From Sclerotiophoma versabilis (taxonomy: Eukaryota > Ascomycota > Dothideomycetes > Pleosporales > Didymellaceae), in NCBI GenBank assembly GCA_012274445.1, contig JAAROD010000004.1, forward strand, positions 186,001-250,000: a DNA stretch of 64,000 bases, given 5' to 3'. The notes beneath the pieces are model-generated. The model was given only the letters and a program-made list of their open reading frames with translations. It had not been told where the DNA came from and ran no database searches. A program made the position numbers and the translations under genes. This document shows positions 21,201 to 31,908 of the stretch, in pieces (the first letter of the stretch is position 1; every line of letters starts with the position of its first letter).

Positions 21201-22593
21201 TCACGCTTTACCCATCATTACCTCCGCCTTCTTCAGGTCGTCATTTATGTCATAGTCCCAAACCCAATCCATCCTATTCACCGCTTTCTTTTTAATAATG
21301 GCCAAATCATCGCCCGCTTCTTCATCTTCAAAGTCCCAAAGCTGTCCCGCTTCATAGCTCGTTTTGACCAATCTTTGACTTCTCGGCCTTCTCACTGCGT
21401 CATATGCCCGGAAAGCCTCTTTTAGGTCCGCCTTCGAGTTACAGTGCGTGAGCAACTGGCTCAAGAGGTACGCATCCTCAACACCCATACCAGCGCCAGA
21501 ACCTTGATGTGGAGTCGAGGCATGAGCAGCGTCGCCAACTAGACAAACAAGGGGGTCGGTACGGTAGTATGTCGAAGCTGGCAGTTGGTTGAAGAGCGCC
21601 CAAATGTCAGGAGATTTTACGTTAGACAAGATCTTCTTCACATCGGGGCTCCAATGTTCGAAGTCCTTCAACATAGCCTCTTTAGTCGACGGAATTACCC
21701 ACTTCGAGTCTTCCCAAGTTGGCCGAGAAGCAAATGCCACGACTGTTGCGATTTAGCATCTGACAAGCAGTCAAGGGCTGGATTACTTACCGTTCATGAT
21801 TGTGCCATTTGCAATCGGAAATGTGAGTATATGGTTATGGTAACCGAGATACAGCTGGGACAACCTGGCGATGTCTTCTCCAACAATTTCTTTTGCCTTT
21901 TCCATTGGGACCAATCCGCGGTACACATACTTGCCTGTGAACACTGCAGGGGCGGGGTCTTTGCCCTCGAGAACGTAAGGGCGAACGCGCGATTTTATGC
22001 CATCGCAGCCCAAGACTGCTTCATGCTGCGCAGTGGTTCCATCCGCGAAGTGCAGCACCGTGTCACCTTCCGATGTTAGTCGCAAAGAAACCACTGTAGA
22101 CCGGACGGTTGATGAACATACCCGAGCCATCCTCAGCTTTCGAAAGCTCAACACACCTTTTCCCGAAGTTGGCAATTCCTTCGGGAAGCAAATCCACCAA
22201 AAAGTCCAGGAACTGCGCACGATGCACACCACCTGTCGGCCCACCTCGACTCGGAAGGTCAAATAGCCTTTCCCCAATCGGTACACCCTTCTTCCGTGTA
22301 TCACCAACTCTTACTTTATACCAAACGGGAGGATCCGATTCTTCTTCGTTGCCTTCCATGCACTTTTCGAATGCAATAGCGATGCGTGGATCAATCAGGC
22401 CCATAGTGCGCACCATCACGGGTTGGAAGCCAACACCTGCGCCGATCTCGCCGAATGCTGCTGCCGCTTCATAAAGAGTGATGCGGAGGTGCGGACAGTG
22501 TCTGAGAAGTGCAACTGTAAGAGTAACACCCGTAATACCACCACCGACGATGGCGATATCAAGTGCATCTGGTGAAAGCTGTGGAACGGTCAT
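21201..22593 (-). CDS. FAD-dependent monooxygenase, salicylate-hydroxylase-like
   Basis: Three exons on the minus strand, 22593-22122, 22066-21791 and 21742-21201; 429 residues. The first intron is 55 bp with a GACTAACA branch site, the second 48 bp. Residues about 10-40 hold the Rossmann FAD fingerprint (DIAIVGGGITGVTLTVALL...ITLYEA). Then come GAGVGFQP, the mid-protein GCDGIKSRVR (the DG motif of class A flavoprotein hydroxylases) and LVGDAAHASTPHQGSGAGMGVEDA, where GD binds the FAD ribityl chain. The family hydroxylates (sometimes decarboxylating) aromatic substrates with NAD(P)H and oxygen. No signal peptide. It stands alone, with no biosynthetic partners nearby, so catabolic and secondary-metabolite roles cannot be told apart. 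Its promoter carries copy 1 of a three-copy repeat. Confidence 0.87.
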
Positions 22594-22640
22594 GTTGGAA
22601 ATGGTTTGCAGAGAATGGTTTCGGCTCAAGTCGCAACTGC

Positions 22641-22691
22641 ACCTTGTTAAATATCGAAACAATAACAGGCAGTCGGAGACCGAGAGGCCGA
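22641..22691 (+). repeat. 51-bp repeat, copy 1
   Basis: Reads ACCTTGTTAAATATCGAAAC...AGTCGGAGACCGAGAGGCCGA. It is homologous to copies at 23014 and 23106 and lies in the monooxygenase promoter or 5' UTR. Confidence 0.8.
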
Positions 22692-22990
22692 GCTTTCTAT
22701 GATGTTTTCATCGCAAACAATGTACAATGTAGGTCATGAAGCTCTAACAAGGCGAATTCGGACAATCCGGGGTGGCTCTGCTAGCAACGTTACAGCGAAT
22801 CTAGCCTGATCGTACATATGACGCAACGCTAATCTGTGTCTAGTTGCGTACATGTGCCCTTGTTACATGGTCATAGGTATAGCAATAACAATGCTAAACT
22901 CTATATGTCTGAGACATACAGGAGGGTGTCCCTGCCCTGGAGCTTCACCTACACTAGTGATGTCGGGTACTACTGTATGGTTTAGCCTTC

Positions 22991-23012
22991 CCGTTCCGCC
23001 CGTGCGGAACGG
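22991..23012. repeat. Perfect 9-bp stem inverted repeat
   Basis: CCGTTCCGC, a four-base loop CCGT, then GCGGAACGG. It abuts repeat copy 2. Confidence 0.9.
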
Positions 23013-23013
23013 C

Positions 23014-23065
23014 ACCTGATTGAACACTGAAACGACAACGAGTAGTCGGAGACCGAGACGCCGAC
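23014..23065 (+). repeat. 51-bp repeat, copy 2
   Basis: ACCTGATTGAACACTGAAAC...AGTAGTCGGAGACCGAGACGCCGA; same order of blocks as copies 1 and 3. Confidence 0.8.
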
Positions 23066-23105
23066 ATTCTGGTTCAGTCTCATCGTCCTGCACATTCGGG
23101 ACCAC

Positions 23106-23155
23106 ACCTTATTGAAGATTGACACAACAACCAGTAGACGGAGGCCGAGAAGCCG
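23106..23155 (+). repeat. 51-bp repeat, copy 3
   Basis: ACCTTATTGAAGATTGACAC...AGTAGACGGAGGCCGAGAAGCCGA. Confidence 0.8.
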
Positions 23156-23214
23156 ATCGTACTGTTGCACCTAGCACGATTAGTGTAGGCCCTTAAGAAA
23201 GTAACACTCAACCG

Positions 23215-23938
23215 CGTTGTCAAAGTTAATAAAGCACAAGTTTGTTTACATAGTGCCTTTTAGTATAAATATAGAGGTAGAGTTACTTTGCGTAGAAGTT
23301 AATACCTATAGACTAAAAGAAATATAATATTTACATTATAGAAAGAGAATCTAAGCCTACTTTAAGTACTATTAACTATCTACTTCTATCTATTATACTT
23401 TCTATACTAAGAAATCTATTCTTTTAATTATAGAAAAAAATAACTAGGTGTGTATAATTTCTTATATTCTTATAGTATATTATATACCTAAGATTTTTTT
23501 TTAAATACCTACTACTAAATTAGTCTAGTAATATAACTTATATAAAGCTAGAGTTTAGACACTAGTAGATAAAACTTATAAGAGTATTCTTAGCTATTAA
23601 AATTATAGTACTTTATTAAAGTAAAGTTAACATTTTTTTTAATTTTTTTTACTTTTCTTTTACTTTTTAAATTAGCCTAGATACTATACGTAGCTAACTA
23701 TATCTAGTATCTAGTAGCTCTCTATCTAGTATTAAATCTACTAGATTACTATCTCTTATATGTTTTAAGTCTGCTTTATATCTAGCTAGAAGATATAAAC
23801 TTCTACTTCTAAATAAAAAGTTATATAAAATATAGTAGTACTATAGCTATAAGAAATTCCTATAATATAACTTGTCTGTAGCTTATATTATTAATATGTA
23901 AGCGCTAACGTAGGCTAAATTCAAGAATAGTTCTTAAC
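23215..23938. repeat. AT-rich island 1, probable RIP-degraded repeat
   Basis: About 720 bp very rich in A and T, with many TA dinucleotides (ctatagta, tatatt, tagctagaag), no ORF and sharp edges against balanced flanking DNA. This composition is what repeat-induced point mutation leaves of old transposons in filamentous ascomycetes. No transposon protein is readable. Confidence 0.65.
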
Positions 23939-25755
23939 AGCAGTAGCACTAACCGTCGGAAGCGCCGGGGTGGCTGCTCGGCGTGACTCCGAAGAGCCGC
24001 TCACATCGAGATGCGGTAGAAATGCATGAGATGCGACGATTCCATCGGTCTTAACCTCATGGGGTAAGTTCCGAAAGCGGGTAGTGCGGGCCATGCCCTC
24101 GGTACAGGAATGACGCTGCTTCTTTAGACCGCTGTTCGACCCTGCAGCGCTGAACAGACGATTACAGTGGCGACAACGTCTTCTCCTTTGGAAAAAGGCG
24201 ATCCCACAGAGCTGTAATCAGAACCTTGTGCTTTTAACAAAGCAACGCAGAACTTGAGGTTGCTCTTGTGGGGAATGTGATGCGCGAATTGCGCACAGCA
24301 AGAATCTCCTGATGTTGGCGACACACCTGAGTATGGCACGTGCATCGGTGTTGTTATGGACCTGTGTTTAAGTCGTGATTGTGCGCAAGACCATTATGTC
24401 GTGTACATCGGGGTCCCTGTTCTTCCGCCTCGGAGTTAATCTTATCCTTGTTCTGTGGGGAACACGTAGATCTTATTACGTATGTCTGGCACAGCCACAG
24501 GCTACTTTTGTATGCGAGCAAACCCAGCAGCGAGCGTGTTGATGTCTCTGCAAAGGGCGTAGGCTGTTCAGAAGTGACAGATATCGTCCGGTTTCCTCAT
24601 GCTGCGATACTTCTGCCAACGTGTCGGACTTAGTAGCTGCGCTGTAATTAATGCAGAGTGAACATGTGAACAAACAGTGGGGCGACCAAGCTAATGCAAT
24701 TGTGACACAGCAGGTAGATAAAGGAAGTGAAAGTGGAGTTAGAGTGGTTTTGGTGACAGTCCCTTGTAGTCAACGGTCATCGCACTTTGCGAGGGCGAAG
24801 CGCTTACCGCCTTTGCTTTGGCATCGATCGTGAAGGTAGTCATGGAACATCTCTCTTCTACTGGCAAGCTGCATACAGAGATCGGGGCTGTGCGGGGAGT
24901 AGATCCTTCTATCTGCGTACCTAAGGAGCAGTGGCAAATCTCAATGCTCCAGCTCCCTCGAGATACCCTTCGATTCCACTTCCGATTCATTGTCTACCTT
25001 GAAGAAAACCACGTCGAGGGTATTTAAATCGCTCTCATATAGCGAGTCGACAGACTAGGCCCAAAGTTATAGGTTTTTAATCAACTCCCAAGGTCAAGAC
25101 TGACTCAGAGACCCCTATCCCTCTCTCTCGCTCCGGTGCAAAAGCGCTCCGTCAATTTCTCTCCCAGAATCCTTGCTTGGTACCAAAAGCGTTCATTGAT
25201 CTAGCACAGCCACCTGCTACCTGATCGCAAGTAGGTGCCAGACACAGCCTTGTTGTAAAACCGCGAAATTTCAGGACTCTTCTAAGCCCCAGCGACGCGT
25301 TGCACATATTGTTACCATCAGTCCATGCATCCCAGTTGGACAGCAATTCCATGTGTTTTTCAGAGGTGCAGAGGCGCAGCGCTGCGCCCACCCCAAAACA
25401 AGTGTCAGAGCCAAAATATACTTTAGAGCTGAAACACCGATGCTGAACGCATCCTGCGATTTCCTGCCAAGAACCGTATTGCTACCGACAACATCCCCAT
25501 CCTCCGTTTTTCAAAATGGCCTGCTCACAGGTAGTCTTCACTGTGCCCGGAACTGCTCAAGCGGACCAATAACGGAGGACCAATCTTGTAAAGCCGCAAG
25601 GACCCCAATCGTATCTTGCAGAAGCTCTAGCGAGACCCATGTATCGACGGAGCTCGCGTGATTTCTCCCCCGACGAGTCTAAAGGTTTGGAAGGTGGTGT
25701 TCTGCTCCATCCGACGGAGAAGTTTTAGGCTTTCCGGTTTTTTCACTCATCTACG
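23939..25755. other. Gene-poor region between AT-rich islands
   Basis: Balanced base composition with several ORFs of 60-100 codons on both strands (for example 24739-24990 minus, 25152-25391 minus, 25353-25661 plus). None shows a known motif, usable start context or exon joins, so no gene is called. Confidence 0.45.
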
Positions 25756-25805
25756 TTGATACCTTTTCGTTGTCTTGGCCCAGAGGGCTGGAACTGAGTC
25801 CTGAC
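25756..25805 (+). repeat. Direct repeat pair, copy 1 (less mutated)
   Basis: TTGATACCTTTTCGTTGTCT then TGGCCCAGAGGGCTGG. It matches 26005-26054, which differs chiefly by G-to-A and C-to-T changes. Confidence 0.8.
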
Positions 25806-25984
25806 ACCTTCGTTACATCATGTACACACCTGCAGACAACTCGAAGGCCCCTTATACTGGAGTATCAGTGATAGAATCGGGCCTGTATGCATAGCAGCGT
25901 TTCCAACAGTTAGTACTAGTAATAGTCACTACCGCGAAGTGCTGTTAGGCCGCTAGCTGACAATATAAGTGCTGTTCTGGCCCG

Positions 25985-26460
25985 TTCACTTATCTAAATA
26001 AACATTGATACCTTTTAGTTGTCTTAGCCCAGTAGGCTAGAGATAAGTCTTAACAAGTACTGTAGTACTACCTTAATCTACTAGAGCTGAATATTTCAGC
26101 CTAAGGTAAAAGCCTTCCTTCTCTCCTCTTTTCTTTTCTATTCTTTTACTTTAGAGGCTAGTGTACCTGCTATAAGTGTATAGCTCCTTTTAGCTTTATA
26201 TACTATCTTATTACTTTACCTTAATAATTCTTTCTATTTATTTATAAATAACAGTCTAAAGTTTCTTGTAAATTAATAAATAAGCCTATTTCTTCTAGTA
26301 TAAATACATTAATTAGTACTACTTACTGTATCTATAATTCTATCTAGTAAGTAAACAAGCTATGTAATATAAACTAATAATAGAAGAGAAGTTTAAGCTG
26401 TATAGTAGCAATAATAGAGCTAAGCTTTACAGTGTTACTTATTACTACTAAAAACACTAG
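25985..26460. repeat. AT-rich island 2, probable RIP-degraded repeat
   Basis: About 475 bp of TA-rich, ORF-free DNA that starts inside the second copy of the repeat pair and ends just before the RPC1 3' flank. Composition and style match island 1. Confidence 0.65.
26005..26054 (+). repeat. Direct repeat pair, copy 2 (RIP-like changes)
   Basis: TTGATACCTTTTAGTTGTCT then TAGCCCAGTAGGCTAG. Most differences from copy 1 are G-to-A or C-to-T transitions. Confidence 0.8.
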
Positions 26461-26828
26461 TAAGCAGCTTGTGCCAGCGCCGATCTCTGCATGGATTTGA
26501 GCATAATGTCGCGTTGCAGTGTAAGTAATGATAGGCACTGCATGATGACGACGATGTAGGGGAGGAGAGACCGAATTAAATACGCGATGGCAAGAACAGG
26601 ATTGGAGCGTGGGACGCGCGTCGAATCAGAGTGGAAGCAAAGAGTGAATGTAAAGCTGAGGCCTGGCGGCACGCTGATTACTGGATGAGAATCTTCATTG
26701 GTGTGGTATGTGTATCATGTGTAATATGTAATGCAAACGACCACCGCTATGCGTTAAGATGGCAGGGAAATAGAATGAAGTCTTCAAAACGCCTGTCCAT
26801 GCAATATGCATCTCCATTTCGGCAGCAC
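26461..26828. other. 3' flank of the RPC1 gene
   Basis: Normal composition; likely 3' UTR of the polymerase gene. Nothing else recognised. Confidence 0.5.
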
Positions 26829-29800
26829 TCATAGCGCATCCCAACCCTCCTCGAACATGGTCCTCTTGACCTTGACCTCGTCCGTGGTCAGTCCAAGAGG
26901 CCGGATGACCTGCATAGCGCCTGTACCCAGCTTGACGCTCTGACCCATGATAATGCATTCCGACACGCCGTCAATGCTATCGATCTTACCCCTCGCCGCA
27001 GCTTCAAACAAATGATCAGGCGTCTTCTCGAAACTAGCAAGCTGCAATACTGAATCTCTCGTCTTCTGCAGACCGAAACGTGTGATACCATACACATCAC
27101 CTTTGAACGTCATGACATCGGCGAGTAGCTGCATGTGACGCGGGTCAATGTCCATGTTACCCATGACGGAGCTAATTTCGCGCACAATGGTCTGGCGGGC
27201 GGCTTCGATACCCAGCACATCACGGACTTCCATGACGTGATTGGACTTTGTCGTGTACGGCTCAATACCAGGAGTCGTCATGCAGTCTTTGAAGCCGTAG
27301 CCTTCGACTAGAAGTTGGCATTCGTAGTCGCCATTCTTGTTGGGCGAGGTATCCTTCTTGATGATGGCACGCTGACAGTCGGCGTAGCCCTTGATGACGA
27401 CGTCGGGAATAAGGGCCTTGACTTGTTGGACGCGCTCGAAGAACTCTTTCTGGTTGCGAGCGGTCTTAGTTGGACGCTTCTTAGCGGCGTTGGGGTCAGC
27501 AACTTCGACGCGGATAAGCGAGGACGAGATGCGGACATTAGTGCCGGATTTGCCCCATTTGAGCGGCTTGTGCTTGTTGATTGCATGTATGATGTCGTGG
27601 GGTTGGATGTCGACGAAGAGAGCGTTGACAGTATCCCAGTCAATGCGCATGGCGATGTAGGCGCCGCTAGGGTGCCAAACGTCCTCGACATAGGAGATGA
27701 TGTCGCGCAAGTAGGTCTTTTCGACACGTGCTTTGACGATACGTGCGGCGGACTCGGAAATCTTGTTGGACAACTCGCAAGTGATGACAGGCGTGGAGAT
27801 GGTGGAAGAGGCGTTGATGATTTCCTTGATACGAGGAACACCCTGGGTAATGGACATACCGGCGACACCAGCAAAATGGAAAGTCTTCAAAGTCATCTGT
27901 GTACCAGGCTCACCGATGGACTGTGCACCGATAGCACCAACGGCGTGACCAGGCTGCACTCGGGAGCGGTGGTACTTGGTGAGACAGAGGTCAATAAAGG
28001 TATCAAGAGCGGTCTGAGAGATCTTGGCGATACCGTCGGCAAGACTGTACTTCTCCGCAACCTCGACAGGAAGCTTCTTCAGGCTCTGGGAGGGCTCCGC
28101 AACACCCAGGTATAGAAGTGTAGTCTCGAGCTTGGTAGCCTTCTTCCCTACATAGTCTTCCACAGTATCAAGGAAGTCACGCATAGACTCCTTCTGATCA
28201 ATGCCGGAGTCACTGTTGTCCATAAAGGCTAGCCTTGTCACGCCATCGAGCTTGTATCGCGGGTACTTGTTGCGCTCTGTATTCATCCTAGCGTGGACAT
28301 GCTCACGGATCTCGTTGGGGACTAGGGTAGGCTCATCGTTGTTCCAGGTTGATGTCACAGCGTGAGAGAAGGTTCGGTCGAAGTTTACTGGCTTAGCCTT
28401 GCCCTCCATGTCGACGGGATCCAAGTTATCGTCTCCGTATTGGAACTGCACAACAGTGCCCGAAGAGTTTCGTACTGTTTCGTCATATGAGGCGGATAAA
28501 TCTTCCAACGATTTCATCAGTCGTCTACTCATGTAACCAGTTTCTGCTGTCTTGACAGCGGTATCGACCAGACCTTCACGACCACTCATGGCGTGGAAGA
28601 TGAACTCGGATGGCGTGAGACCTGAGAAGAAACTGTTACTAACGAAACCCTTGGCCGCTGGCTGTCGCGATGCCTTGGGAAAGTGAGGTAATGTTCGGTG
28701 GTGGAAGCCGTCTGCAACACGCGCACCACCAATCATCTGTTGACCGACCGAAGCAACCATCTGGGAGACGTTCAAGTTGGAACCCTTCGAACCGCACTTA
28801 GCCATAAGAAGGGGGGAGTTCCATCGGCTGAGTTCCTCGAAACAAATTTCACCAGCAGCTTGACGAACGTTGGACAAGATACCACCAATCCTGTTCTCCA
28901 TAGTCTTCTCTTCGTCACAACCAGGGTCACGCTGCAGCTTGCCCTCCTGAAAGTCGCTAATGATCTTGTCGCACTGCTTGTACGCTTCTACGACCAAGGC
29001 CTGCTTCTTCTGCATAAGCTTCTCTCCTGGTGTAACGTCACTGATACCGAGGGAAAAGCCATTGTTGGTAAGCCAACGTGCGGACAGCTTAGAGAGTCGG
29101 TTCATGCCCTGCACAGCATGCTGAGGACCGTAATCACGCATCATGACGTAGAATACAGAATCCTTCTTTCCGTCACCAACAGTCGCCTTGTCCATGCATC
29201 CACACATGACCTCGGAATTGCGGATGACCAGATACGAGTCGTTCTCGCTGAGGTCGTGCGGTACGCCAGCCTTTGGCTTAAACATTTTGTTCGCAGCTTC
29301 AAGATTGACAAGCACTCGCGACTCCTTGTTGGGTCTCATGAGGAGGTTGAAGACCTGCTTTCCAGTCCAGAGTGCTTGTGGCTTCCAGATGACTGGCGGT
29401 GGGATCTCAATAGGCAAGGTCTTGCCTGTATCAGGGTCGTACGCTCCATCTCCGTTGAACATGTAGTTGACGATTTGGCAAAAGGTACGTCGATCGTAGA
29501 AGTTGCTCTTGTTGCTGAGCAAGAAGGCGGCTGTGATGAAATCCTGAATGGCTGCAATGATGGGTGTTCCGTTTTTGGGAGTGGCAATGTTGTACTTGAC
29601 GCCCATCAGCTCCGTCGCCTCTGTGCGTGCCTCTTCGGTCTGAGGAACGTGCAAATTCATCTCGTCACCGTCAAAATCGGCGTTGTATGGATTGCAAACG
29701 CACTCGTTCAGACGGAACGTTCTCCACGGCCGTACCTTCGCCCTGTGACTGAGAATACTGAGCTTGTGGAGAGAGGGTTGTCGGTTGAACAGTACAATGT

Positions 29801-31317
29801 CGCCGTCTTCGATGTGTCGCTCGACAATGTCGCCGATCTTGAGCTTCTCGGCAGGGAACTTTAGTCGCTCGCCTTTCCTGTCGTGCTTGGTCAGTGCGGC
29901 CAAGGAGATCTTGGTGCGCTCCCTGTTTGGCGTCCGTTCGGCATCGTCTTTCAGGATGTAGTTTGCGCCAGGATACTTGTTGGCACCGTTGAGCACCAGC
30001 TTCCTGAGCTTTTCGATGTTGTACCTTGTCACTTTCTCAGGGTACGTCAGGTTCTTTGCAACGCGTTCTGGTACGGCGACTTCCTCAATGCTCAGATTGG
30101 GATCTGGGCCAATGACAGTACGGCCTGAGAAGTCTACACGCTTTCCAGACAAGTTCTGACGAAAACGTCCGCCCTTGCCTTTCAGCCTCTGCGAGAAACC
30201 GCGCATTGTCTTCTGCAGGCCTTGCTGTTTGAGACCAGGGGCGTCGCTGTTGATGTACATGGCAATCTGCAGCTGCAAGAAATCCCACTGCTCCATCAGG
30301 ATCTGCAGTGGGAAGCCTCTTGCCAAGCCAGCCCTGATGATACTGCTGATTTGGCAGATGTCTCCAATCTTGTTGGTCACGTCGTCCTCGGTGGCTCCGC
30401 CCTCCTGCATGACCGAGGGCCGCAGGGCGACGGGCGGTACGGGCATGTACTCCCAAATCAGCATTTCCGGTCGCGCGTCCTCGGGTATCATGGCCAGCAG
30501 CTCGCAGTCCTCTGGAGAAATCTTCTTGAACAGGTTGAGGGCTCGCAGGGGATGCATGTCGTCGGCAGCCTTCTTCAGGTGCTTGTCGAGGTCGGGGTTT
30601 GCGGCCTTGGCGGTGTCGAAAGACTGGTCGAACTCGATCTTGCCGGCGGGGGCCTTCTTGGTCTTTGCGGTGGAGCGGTTGTATGCGTCGTAGCGGTTGT
30701 GGATGATCTTGAGCGGGTGGCCTGGGACCTTCCTGACGGTACCCTGCAGGGCATTGCAGTACGGGCACGTCTTCTTCTTGCGGCAGTCGTCCAGGATGCG
30801 CTTGGAGACGGCCGTCCGGCGCAGGGTGTCCATGTCCGGCCGGCGCATGCTGCGCAGGTACCGCCGGCGCTCGACCTCGTCCAGCAGGACGCGCGAGCAG
30901 TCCTTGCAGATGCAGTTCAGCACCTCGATGATGTGCTTCAGGTAGCCGACGTGGAAGGCGGGCAGGGCCAGCTTGATGTGGCCAAAGTGGCCGTTGCACT
31001 TGTCGAGGCCCTCGCCGCAGGTGCCGCACTTGCCCGTCTTGCTCGAGATGCCCATGTGGATGTCCATGGGCCCGTTGGCGGTGAGGGTGCGCGTGTTGTC
31101 GGCGGCGGGGGTGAGGTCGTAGACATTGCGGTCCGAGACTTCGAGGACGGCCTGGTTCACAATGTCCTGGTTGGAGCTGCAGCCTGTCAGTGTGCGTGCG
31201 GGGCGGGCGCGGGCGCGGGGGGTCGTGCTATATGCCGAACTGGATGTGCTTGATGCGCGCGGGCATCCTGTCCACCACCTGCTGCTTCGCCGCATAGTTG
31301 GGCGCGGCCTCGGCCAT
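26829..31317 (-). CDS. RPC1: DNA-directed RNA polymerase III largest subunit
   Basis: Minus strand, exon 1 31317-31236 and exon 2 31183-26829; about 1478 residues, the usual size. This subunit forms half of the active cleft of Pol III, which makes tRNA, 5S and U6. Exon 1 encodes MAEAAPNYAAKQQVVDRMPA then RIKHIQFG, and exon 2 continues CSSNQDIVNQAVLEVSDRNVYDL. Visible landmarks: N-terminal zinc-binding Cys (CGTCGEGLDKCNGHFGHI), the rudder/lid region RFRQNLSGKRVDFSGRTVI, the catalytic Mg-binding NADFDGDEMNLHVP near residue 525, the SGLTPSEFIFHAMSGREGLVDTAVKTAETGY bridge-helix/trigger-loop region, and VGAIGAQSIGEPGTQMTLKTFHFAG. There is no heptad CTD, and the Pol III-type end (IIMGQSVKLGTGAMQVI) rules out RPB1. 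No GT donor fits exon 1; a GC-AG intron (31184-31235) keeps frame and expected length. Confidence 0.93.
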
Positions 31318-31908
31318 GGCGGCGGGCCTCGGGGTCGTTGCTGTGGGCGTGTGCTGCTCTGCTACCGGCGGCGCTCGTGGCTATCGCGCATCGTCGTGGC
31401 GGCGTGAGTCGTGAGTCGTGAGCCGTGGGTCGTGTCGAGAGGCGCAACGCTTCTGGTCGCAGAGACAAAAAAACGCGGGTGGGGCACCATTCCGCGCCCG
31501 CGCCCGCGCGATAGCACTAGCGGCTGCAGTTGGCGTGCAGCTGAGCACCTGATAAGCTGGGGTGCTGGGGTGCTGGGGTGCTGGGGTGCGCATGTAGCAC
31601 GGTAGGCACCACCACCACCTTCACTCACCCACTGCCAACCCCGCCCTGCAAGACAGGGCCAAGCTGTCTCACCTTCGCCTTCAGCCTGCTGTTCCTCCCG
31701 TGTCCCACCACTGTCCCACCCGCTACTCCATCACCCTCTCGTCCCTGACCCACTGTTCAAGCTCCGAGCCCCCGCTTATAGCTCGGCCCCGCCCAGGCAT
31801 TCACTGCTGCTGCACCTGTGCCTTCTTGACTGCCACGCAACCACGGCTGTTTCTCCTGACCTCGGCCCTCTACCGCCTGCTGCAGCTTCGCTCGACATCG
31901 CCTGCAAC
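31318..31908. other. Divergent promoter region between RPC1 and FHA gene
   Basis: GC-rich near RPC1, with a GGGGTGCT array (31559-31590). It turns pyrimidine-rich toward the FHA gene start. No ORF is supported. Confidence 0.6.
31559..31586 (+). promoter_or_regulatory. G-quadruplex-type motif
   Basis: Four GGGG runs separated by identical TGCT loops, about 240 bp upstream of the RPC1 start in the shared RPC1/FHA promoter. It fits the standard G4 pattern; any role is inferred. Confidence 0.6.

Larger units (their letters stand above)
22594..23214. other. Intergenic region carrying a three-copy short repeat
   Basis: Upstream of the monooxygenase gene. It contains three dispersed copies of a ~51-bp repeat and a perfect hairpin, listed separately. 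No gene is supported. Confidence 0.6.

Noticed and set aside
22094..22121. 28-bp intron in the monooxygenase gene ending at CTACAG
   Set aside because: Too short for a fungal intron. A 55-bp alternative (22067-22121) has a perfect CTAAC branch site and gives a better family match.
21201..22593. Secondary-metabolite cluster around the FAD monooxygenase
   Set aside because: No synthase, transporter or pathway regulator lies next to it; neighbours are an F-box gene and repeats.
25152..25661. Overlapping ORFs on both strands near 25.4 kb
   Set aside because: No recognisable domain and frequent stops around them; could be degraded DNA near the AT-rich islands.
30222..31253. 343-codon plus-strand ORF
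   Set aside because: Antisense to the conserved RPC1 coding region; composition is a codon-bias shadow (Val/Leu/Gly/Asp-rich), no motif.
31236..31295. N-terminal extension of the long RPC1 ORF (RRSSRWWTGCPRASS...)
   Set aside because: Out-of-frame reading of exon 1. The frame starting at 31317 gives the conserved RIKHIQFG start.
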